From positions 92,327 to 131,466 of the forward strand of contig JAAVCC010000013.1 in assembly GCA_014802535.1 (NCBI GenBank): a stretch of 39,140 nt of DNA, given 5' to 3'. Below are positions 33,480 to 39,140 of this stretch, in pieces. The notes under the pieces are model-generated. The model was not told the origin of the DNA, did no database searches, and was given only the letters and a program-made list of their open reading frames with translations. How positions within the stretch are numbered: position 1 is the first letter of the stretch; every line of letters begins with the position of its first letter. The DNA is from Bacteroides sp. (GTDB lineage: Bacteria > Bacteroidota > Bacteroidia > Bacteroidales > Muribaculaceae). A program made the translations under genes and the position numbers.

Positions 33480-35513
33480 TTAATTTGTTTCTTTGTTAAT
33501 CAATTGCTCGACTTGTTGGTCAAGTTTAATTATCTTTGTTAATTCTTCATGTAGATCGTTACGAAGTTTACGCCCGATTAACCAAATGGGTAATCCGATT
33601 GGGAAAATAACAGCCGCGGCAATGGCAATTTTGCGATTGGGCGATATGTTATAGAACCATAGGTTTTTAAGAATCGGATAATCGCTCAACTTGTTTATAA
33701 CGAGTTTATCACGTGAATTTGAAAAATATTCTATTGTTTTGTCAAGCTGTTCGGCAAGTCGGGCAAGTTTGTTTCTGTCATATCCATGAGTGAAAAATTG
33801 AATATAGTTTTGATTGCCTTTATTTTCGGCTAAATATTCACTGCATTTTTCATCAAGCTGGCTGAGCAATGTTGTCGAGCGTTCAATTGTAACCTCGTCC
33901 ATTGTGATATCTTTCATCTCGACATGACGGACTTCGGTGATACCAAATATTCGTCGGAAGAAATTGAGATATGCATCTGCATTAAGAACCGATGAGTCGT
34001 TTATTGCTTTGTAGGTTAAGAAAACTCCGAGGGGTAGCAAGACTGCCGAAGAAAGCCACATGCCTTCCCATACTTCCCATTTGCCGTCACGAGCAAGTTT
34101 ATAACCGGTATTGTCTATAATATAGTAGATGATGAATAATATAACCGAAATCACAAGTGGAGTGCCAAGTCCTCCTTTTCGGATAATAGCACCGAGTGGA
34201 GCTCCGATAAAGAAGAAAATGATGCACGCAAACGAGAGTGTGAATTTTTTAATTAGCTCGATACCGTGACGACGTATTGTCTTATAGTCATCTTGCATCA
34301 TATATCCACGGAATTCAAAATCTTGTTTGAGTCGTTTTGCTTTATGAATAGCCTGCGTTGCAATTGATTTTGTTGTTGACATGTCGTAAGATGCAAACAG
34401 GGTATCAAGCAAAAGATCTGTTGCAATCGGTTGAGCCGGAACTAATGCAGGTTTATTGTTATTAAGTTTCTCTTCGGCATTAAATGACAGATTGTCTCCT
34501 GTATCAGTTTCTATTTCAGCATTAGCATCGGTATTTACGGCATTGTTCTTTAATGTGGAGTTTTTTATATCTGTCTGTTTATCCTGAGATATATGTCGCG
34601 GATAAACATTAAAATAGGGCTGATTAATTAGGTCATTACCAAAGTTATAACCAACCGAATCGATTCGATGGTTAACCGAATCAATAGTATGGCGAAGCTC
34701 TGCGATATTTTTACCGACATACTGGTTTCGCATACCGCTCTCATCCATTCGATTGAAGTTATTGTCAAATGGTATTAGGATTTCTTTGATACTGAATGAC
34801 TCGCGACGATAAGGCACATTTTTGCGGCGTGTTCCCTGTCCGTTCAGATTTTCAAATTGCTCGCCATCGTATAGTCTCAGAAAGAGATGAGTCTTGTCAT
34901 CTGATATGCTCATGCGCCCCGAGTCGGCAAGAATGATTCTCACACGGTCAAGATCGTTACCAACCGACACATCATAGATCATCATATCATAGAGTGTACC
35001 CGTATCACGATTTTTTGATTTTACAAAAATGTCATATCCGGGAATCTGGTCATAAAATACGCCTTCGGGAATTTCGAGCTCAGGCGATTTTTGACGCATC
35101 GACCATAGTAGGGTATACATCTTGGCTTGAGCAACCGGTAAAACATTGTTTTGAAAAAAGAATGCACCGATAGCTATAAAAATCATCAATATAATAAGCG
35201 GTTTCATTACTCTGATAAGCGATATGCCTGATGCTTTCATTGCCATAAGCTCAAATCGCTCACCGAGATTTCCGAATGTCATTAGAGATGCCAGCAATAC
35301 AGCCAGTGGTAATGCCATTGGAACCATGGTTAAGGCGGCATAAAAAAACAATTCTCCAATAACGCTCATTTCTAACCCTTTACCTACAAGATCATCGATA
35401 TAACGCCATAAAAATTGCATCAATACGATGAACAGACATATAAAAAACGTCATCATAAACAGAGGTAAAAAGCTCTGTAAAATGAATGAATATAATCGCT
35501 TGATTTTAAACAT
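33480..35513 (-). CDS. LptF/LptG-family permease, unusually long
   Basis: This 677-aa protein is nearly double the size of E. coli LptF or LptG. Three N-terminal membrane segments (about 13-35, 52-75, 104-122) are followed by a periplasmic beta-rich region. That region contains a low-complexity insert (about 310-370, Asn/Asp/Thr/Glu-rich). Three more segments come at about 426-446, 455-473 and 492-512. A C-terminal extension of some 165 residues adds a helical stretch and a seventh hydrophobic segment near 622-645 (IAIAAAVIFPIGLPIWLIG). LptF/G pull lipopolysaccharide from the inner membrane with LptB. Bacteroidota often encode one such permease beside ribBA, as here. It is the first gene of the unit. 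Confidence 0.88.
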   Translation of the reverse strand: MFKIKRLYSFILQSFLPLFMMTFFICLFIVLMQFLWRYIDDLVGKGLEMSVIGELFFYAALTMVPMALPLAVLLASLMTFGNLGERFELMAMKASGISLIRVMKPLIILMIFIAIGAFFFQNNVLPVAQAKMYTLLWSMRQKSPELEIPEGVFYDQIPGYDIFVKSKNRDTGTLYDMMIYDVSVGNDLDRVRIILADSGRMSISDDKTHLFLRLYDGEQFENLNGQGTRRKNVPYRRESFSIKEILIPFDNNFNRMDESGMRNQYVGKNIAELRHTIDSVNHRIDSVGYNFGNDLINQPYFNVYPRHISQDKQTDIKNSTLKNNAVNTDANAEIETDTGDNLSFNAEEKLNNNKPALVPAQPIATDLLLDTLFASYDMSTTKSIATQAIHKAKRLKQDFEFRGYMMQDDYKTIRRHGIELIKKFTLSFACIIFFFIGAPLGAIIRKGGLGTPLVISVILFIIYYIIDNTGYKLARDGKWEVWEGMWLSSAVLLPLGVFLTYKAINDSSVLNADAYLNFFRRIFGITEVRHVEMKDITMDEVTIERSTTLLSQLDEKCSEYLAENKGNQNYIQFFTHGYDRNKLARLAEQLDKTIEYFSNSRDKLVINKLSDYPILKNLWFYNISPNRKIAIAAAVIFPIGLPIWLIGRKLRNDLHEELTKIIKLDQQVEQLINKETN

Positions 35514-35571
35514 AGCGTTTGTTCGTTTTTATTTGTCGGTTAAATTAGATAGAGTTGTATATTTCAATTTG

Positions 35572-35579
35572 CAAAAATA
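35572..35579 (-). promoter_or_regulatory. Candidate -7 element of the lptF/G-ribBA unit
   Basis: The minus strand reads TATTTTTG, matching TAnnTTTG, about 60 bp before the start at 35513. No TTG with proper spacing was found, so this is weak. Confidence 0.3.
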
Positions 35580-35597
35580 CGAAATTTTATCGAATTT

Positions 35598-35629
35598 TTG
35601 CCGTGCTTTAAACATTGTTAGTATTTTTG
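35598..35629 (+). promoter_or_regulatory. Candidate promoter of the O-acetyltransferase gene
   Basis: TTG at 35598-35600 and TATTTTTG at 35622-35629 lie 21 bases apart. A second -7-like TAATTTTG at 35645-35652 is closer to the gene but has no well-spaced -33. The first would give a leader of about 45 bases before ATG 35683. Confidence 0.45.
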
Positions 35630-35682
35630 TTTCATTTATTTATGTAATTTTGTAGCTGTATCTTAATAAATATAGATTAGAA

Positions 35683-36264
35683 ATGAATCGTTTGACATCT
35701 GCCCCGATGAGTAAAAACGAGTGGGCAAAAATGCTTTCCGGTGAGCGATATGACGCTACACATCCCGATTTTATAAAGAAACTTGAATATACTCGTGAAA
35801 AAATTTGGTTATTCAATTCTTTAAAACCGTCTCAAACCGAAGAACGTAAAGGTATTTTAAAAGAAATTTTAGGTACATATCATGATGATATGCATATAAA
35901 TCAGCCGTTTAGATGTGATTATGGCGAAAATATTCACGTTGGTCATCATTTCTTTGCCAACTTTAATTTAACAATATTAGACGAAGCTGAAGTTCGATTT
36001 GGCAATCATGTTTTTATTGGACCTAATGTGAGTATTTATACTGCGTGTCATCCACTTGAACAGGAAGAACGAGATAAGGGGGTAGAATGGGCCGAACCGG
36101 TTACTATTGGTGATAGCGTTTGGATTGGTGGGAATGCTGTTATTTTACCGGGTGTGACAATTGGTAGTAATGTCGTGATAGGAGCGGGTTCGGTGGTTAC
36201 ACATGATGTACCCGACAATGTTGTGGTTGCCGGAAACCCGGCTAAAATAATCAAAACACTCTAA
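35683..36264 (+). CDS. Sugar O-acetyltransferase (maltose/galactoside acetyltransferase type)
   Basis: A 193-aa left-handed beta-helix enzyme that moves acetyl from acetyl-CoA to a sugar hydroxyl. [22 protein letters not shown] near the start is the Maa-type N-terminal helix domain. Hexapeptide repeats then run from [20 protein letters not shown] to [20 protein letters not shown]. Tyr and His in IYTACHPL near residue 125 mark the acceptor site; the His is the usual catalytic base. It ends with AGNPAKII, the family C-terminus. It is a single-gene unit or read into the GNAT gene 71 bp on. Confidence 0.9.
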   Translation: MNRLTSAPMSKNEWAKMLSGERYDATHPDFIKKLEYTREKIWLFNSLKPSQTEERKGILKEILGTYHDDMHINQPFRCDYGENIHVGHHFFANFNLTILDEAEVRFGNHVFIGPNVSIYTACHPLEQEERDKGVEWAEPVTIGDSVWIGGNAVILPGVTIGSNVVIGAGSVVTHDVPDNVVVAGNPAKIIKTL

Positions 36265-36268
36265 TATT

Positions 36269-36301
36269 TTGGAATTGACTCTTATATTTTTATTAATTTT
36301 G
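36269..36301 (+). promoter_or_regulatory. Candidate promoter of the GNAT-znuA-znuC unit
   Basis: TTG at 36269-36271 and TAATTTTG at 36294-36301 are 22 bases apart. The spacing is slightly long. It lies directly after the O-acetyltransferase stop and 34 bp before ATG 36336. Confidence 0.4.
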
Positions 36302-36335
36302 TAAACTAAAAACATCACATAGTTTGCTATCTCAA

Positions 36336-36875
36336 ATGAAAAAATATGATATATACGACATTTCTGATGTCGAAGATCCTCTTTTGGATAAAATAAAAGG
36401 TCTTTACATGGCTTCATTTCCCGAGAATGAACGCCGGTCATGGCAAAGTATAACAGATATGATAGCCAATGCTTCTCCTTTCTTTAATGTAAAGGCAATT
36501 GTTGGTAGTGATAATACGTTTTATGGATTTTATACTTCGTGGAATCTGCCCGGAGTCCTTTATATTGAACATTTTGCAATTGAACCATCAGTACGGTCTA
36601 TCGGGATAGGATCATCTGTAATAACTGATTTGGTGGCAGAAGCATCTCCTCGTACAGTTGTAGTAGAAGTGGAACTTCCCGGTTCATCAACTGAGGCGGA
36701 TAAACGTATAGCATTCTATGAACGAAATGGATTTCATGCGATTGATCTACAGTATTTTCAACCGCCATATGCCCCGGGGCTTGATATGGTTGAAATGATG
36801 TTGATGTCAACAAAGACTCTTCCCGACGTTAAAGCTTTTGTTATAATGTTGCATACGTTGGTTTACAATCAATAA
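36336..36875 (+). CDS. GNAT-family N-acetyltransferase
   Basis: A 179-aa acetyl-CoA-dependent transferase. It starts at ATG 36336 (MKKYDIYDI); a TTG four codons upstream is also open but less likely. LYIEHFAIEPSVRSIGIGSSVITDL near residue 82 is the GNAT motif A region with the R/Q-x-x-G-x-G/A loop in altered form (RSIGIG). AFYERNGF near 130 is motif B. The substrate is not known. It is 8 bp upstream of the zinc-binding lipoprotein gene and on the same strand, so they are probably co-transcribed. Confidence 0.85.
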   Translation: MKKYDIYDISDVEDPLLDKIKGLYMASFPENERRSWQSITDMIANASPFFNVKAIVGSDNTFYGFYTSWNLPGVLYIEHFAIEPSVRSIGIGSSVITDLVAEASPRTVVVEVELPGSSTEADKRIAFYERNGFHAIDLQYFQPPYAPGLDMVEMMLMSTKTLPDVKAFVIMLHTLVYNQ

Positions 36876-36883
36876 ACATTAAG

Positions 36884-37777
36884 ATGAAAAATACAAATAT
36901 AATTCTCGTAGTCTTAGTTTTGACCGGGTTGTTTTCGGCATGTAACGGTTCAGGTCTTACAGGTCGTAATGATAAGATTGACGTTATTGTCAGTATTCCG
37001 CCCCAAGCTGAGCTTGTTAAAGCAATTGCCAAAGATAAGGCAAATGTAACTTCATTGACAACCTCGTCGGTAAATCCCGAGACATACGAACCTGCTTTGA
37101 ATTCGTTGATTGCGCTTGAAAACAGCGACATATATATGCCTGTCGGAACTCTTGGATTTGAATCGGCGATGATTAATCGTATTAACGAGTCGGGAAAATC
37201 AGCAGTTATCTCTGATATGTCAACCGGTATCAAACTATTGTACGGGACACACGAGCATCATCATGATGAATCAGATCATCATGACCATCACCATCATGGT
37301 GGCGCTGACCCTCACATTTGGAGCTCTCCGCGCAACTTATCAATAATGGTCGATAATATTGAACGAGCTCTTTCAAGTGTTGATGAGGCTAATGGTGATT
37401 TTTATCATGAAAATGCGGTCAAGCTCAAAAATCATATTGACTCAATTGATAATGCAATTAAAGCGGTAACTGATACATTAACTTGTCGCACTTTTATTGT
37501 ATGGCATCCGTCGCTCAGTTATCTGGCTAATGATTATGGGTTGAAACAGTTGGTAGTTGGTTCGCATGGTAAAGATATGTCGGTCAAGCAGTTTCATGAA
37601 CGACTTGATAAAGCTGTAAATGAAAATGTGAGAGTTTTCTTCTTTCAGCAAGAGTTTGATTCAGATAATGCTTCGGAGATTCAAAAGCGTACCGGTGCTC
37701 AAATGATTACTATTAACCCGATGAATGCAGATTGGGAAAAAGAATTTAAACTTATTACTGATGGTTTGCGACAATAA
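36884..37777 (+). CDS. znuA: Zinc-type ABC substrate-binding lipoprotein (ZnuA-like)
   Basis: A 297-aa periplasmic binding lipoprotein (signal ending LFSAC, Cys20) of the cluster-9 metal family. It has a His-rich loop at about 123-138 (ten His), a zinc-type trait. The ligand positions are His144 (ADPHIW), His208 (VWHPSLSYLA) and an acidic residue near 283. The first family ligand, the His of P-H-x-Y-E-P, is Glu66 here (NPETYEP at 64-70). It delivers metal to an ABC permease. The ATPase gene overlaps its end, but no permease gene is present in the window. Confidence 0.9.
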   Translation: MKNTNIILVVLVLTGLFSACNGSGLTGRNDKIDVIVSIPPQAELVKAIAKDKANVTSLTTSSVNPETYEPALNSLIALENSDIYMPVGTLGFESAMINRINESGKSAVISDMSTGIKLLYGTHEHHHDESDHHDHHHHGGADPHIWSSPRNLSIMVDNIERALSSVDEANGDFYHENAVKLKNHIDSIDNAIKAVTDTLTCRTFIVWHPSLSYLANDYGLKQLVVGSHGKDMSVKQFHERLDKAVNENVRVFFFQQEFDSDNASEIQKRTGAQMITINPMNADWEKEFKLITDGLRQ

Positions 37778-38453
37778 AAATACAATTATAAAGCTTGACA
37801 ACGTTAATTTCTTTCGTGAAGATAAAGAGATTCTAAAAAATGTTGATCTTGAGGTCCGTAATGGTGATTTTATTGCCGTAACCGGACCGAATGGCGGCGG
37901 AAAAACAACACTTCTGCGACTAATATTGAAACTTTTGAAACCGGTAACGGGAAGTGTGCAATATTTTAATGAGGGCTGTCCTGTTAATCGTCTTTCAATT
38001 GGTTATCTGCCACAGAAAAATATGATTGACAGTCATTTCCCTATTCTTTTGGATGAAGTTATCGGCTCGGGATTGTTAAGTCGTAAGGATTTATCAAAAA
38101 AAGAAGTAAGCGAGCGCGTAGATGCGATGCTTGAGCTTGTAGGTTTGACATCTCATCGAAATCATCCGATTGGTCAGCTTTCGGGAGGGCAGTTGCAGCG
38201 CGGATTGTTGGGCAGGGCTTTAATATCGTCGCCCGATGTGTTGGTGCTTGATGAGCCATTGAGCTATATAGACAAGCATTTTGAAGGTCGGATGTATGAT
38301 ATAATTGAGAATGAGGCTCGTCGCTCTACAATTATATTGGTGTCACACGAAATGTCAAAAATTGCATCGATGGCAAACCGACATATCATTATTGACCACT
38401 CTTTGCAGGAGTGTCATGCCGCTCACCATTACGTCCAATCTGATTGTGATTAA
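37761..38453 (+). CDS. znuC: Metal ABC transporter ATPase (ZnuC-like)
   Basis: An ABC ATPase of 230 aa from ATG 37761; a 12-codon-longer start at 37725 is possible. Walker A is GPNGGGKTT (42-50). LSGGQLQRGLLGRAL is the signature, DVLVLDEPLSYID is Walker B, and VSHEM is the H-loop. It would power metal uptake with the ZnuA-like protein. It overlaps znuA by 17 bases. Its C-terminus is short, and its last 65 bases overlap the convergent CapA-like gene. A ZnuB permease is missing beside it. Confidence 0.9.
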   Translation: MVCDNKNTIIKLDNVNFFREDKEILKNVDLEVRNGDFIAVTGPNGGGKTTLLRLILKLLKPVTGSVQYFNEGCPVNRLSIGYLPQKNMIDSHFPILLDEVIGSGLLSRKDLSKKEVSERVDAMLELVGLTSHRNHPIGQLSGGQLQRGLLGRALISSPDVLVLDEPLSYIDKHFEGRMYDIIENEARRSTIILVSHEMSKIASMANRHIIIDHSLQECHAAHHYVQSDCD

Positions 38454-39140
38454 CTTTTTCAAACGGAACATTAATATTGTGTTTGTCAAAAATTGACCTT
38501 GCACGATAGACAAATGAATTGCAATTTTGCTGTCGGCTTCCGGCTTTACGCTCGGTTGCATCTACAAGTCGATAGTTCTTTTTTCCGTCGCCCGGGGGGA
38601 TAGTGAAAACAAGAGAATATGTGGCTGCATCAACGTGGGCAACACCGTCTTCATCGCGTTTGAGTTTTACACGGGCAATCGCACCTCCGCGTGTATCATC
38701 GGTTTTCATGTTACTGATAAAATTACCCAGCGAATAGACAAGAAATGTCTTTTTGCCGGTTTTATTTATACGCATTTCCATTGGTTGAATAACATGGGGA
38801 TGACCTCCGATTATCATGTCAACTCCTTTGTCGGTAAGGAGGTTGGCAAGTTCTTTTTGCTTTTGATTGGGGAGTAAGTCATATTCGATTCCCCAGTGTA
38901 GCGCAACCGTTATGATTTCGGCTCCGTTAGCTCTGAGAGCATCGATATCGCGCGAAATTAAGGCTGTATCAATATAATCGACGACTGTATTTTCTTTAAT
39001 TTTAATACCATTTGTACCATAAGTATAGTTGAGAAATCCGACACTGAAACCTTTGATTTCTTTAAGAAACGGAAGCACAGAATCTCGAGCCGCTTTGTTG
39101 CGGTATGTGCCGATATGATCGACACCAAGGCTGTCAAGAA
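38389..39140 (-). CDS. CapA-family (poly-gamma-glutamate type) protein, N-terminus cut by window edge
   Basis: The frame is open at base 39140 and stops at 38389, so at least 250 residues are visible and the start lies outside. Reading in from the edge gives LDSLGVDHIGTYRN, then a calcineurin-like metallophosphatase fold: HWGIEYDLLPNQKQKELANLL and MIIGGHPHVIQPM with the metal His residues, followed by VYSLGNFISNM. CapA proteins take part in capsule or wall polymer metabolism, but many act as phosphoesterases of unknown substrate. The C-terminal tail (about 20 residues) lies opposite the end of znuC. Its family is clear; its role is not. Confidence 0.88.
   Translation of the reverse strand, partial: LDSLGVDHIGTYRNKAARDSVLPFLKEIKGFSVGFLNYTYGTNGIKIKENTVVDYIDTALISRDIDALRANGAEIITVALHWGIEYDLLPNQKQKELANLLTDKGVDMIIGGHPHVIQPMEMRINKTGKKTFLVYSLGNFISNMKTDDTRGGAIARVKLKRDEDGVAHVDAATYSLVFTIPPGDGKKNYRLVDATERKAGSRQQNCNSFVYRARSIFDKHNINVPFEKVNHNQIGRNGERHDTPAKSGQ

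Overview
The window looks like a chromosomal segment of a gut Bacteroidota, most likely order Bacteroidales and plausibly a Muribaculaceae-type genome. The case rests on: promoters of the Bacteroidota pattern TTG-N19..22-TAnnTTTG in front of several genes and tRNAs; start codons that mostly lack a Shine-Dalgarno sequence; a GT3 (eukaryote-like) glycogen synthase paired with a GT35 phosphorylase; a lone oversized LptF/LptG permease next to ribBA; and a C39-like/VKOR fusion. The family and genus guess is inference. Almost everything is core or metabolic. I see no phage, IS element, CRISPR array or integrase.

Layout. 1-1081: the start of a small membrane-protein gene running off the left edge (minus), then a 57-aa single-TM protein and a Skp/OmpH-like lipoprotein (minus). 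1245-4905 (plus): dipeptidase pepD, a secreted muramidase-like protein, a DUF4491-type membrane protein and a putative outer-membrane protein. 5078-5566: tRNA genes Gly, Gly, Leu, Leu with a strong promoter and terminators. 5714-6721: a lipoprotein of unknown function whose promoter spacer contains a run of ten G. 6814-13658 (minus): one probable operon of a membrane protein, metF, holB, an AddB-like nuclease and hemW. 13796-18087 (minus): glycogen phosphorylase and glycogen synthase. 18308-19360 (plus): an exported choloylglycine-hydrolase-family enzyme. 19424-19494: tRNA-Gln (minus). 19623-21103 (plus): thioredoxin-like protein with a CPHC site, a C39-like/VKOR membrane oxidoreductase and a possible 56-aa protein. 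21078-23746 (minus): four-subunit 2-oxoacid:ferredoxin oxidoreductase. 24004-32164 (minus): metal efflux cluster (His/Cys-rich small protein, His-rich adaptor, RND pump, TolC-like channel) with a Dcp-type metallopeptidase at its end. 32241-35513 (minus): ribBA and an LptF/LptG permease. 35683-38453 (plus): sugar O-acetyltransferase, GNAT acetyltransferase, zinc-type binding lipoprotein and ABC ATPase. 38389-39140 (minus): a CapA-like protein cut by the right edge.

How the parts work together. The strongest theme is divalent metal handling. A His-rich efflux system and a His-rich uptake lipoprotein/ATPase pair lie about 5 kb apart, and the uptake pair has no permease gene beside it. The glycogen pair covers polymer synthesis and breakdown. 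The Trx/VKOR cassette looks like a disulfide-forming module.

The most notable non-coding signal is the G10 tract at 5658-5667, which sits between the -33 and -7 elements of the promoter for the lipoprotein gene. That arrangement would suit slipped-strand phase variation. I do not see a convincing large, wholly new multi-gene system; most of the window is ordinary housekeeping DNA.
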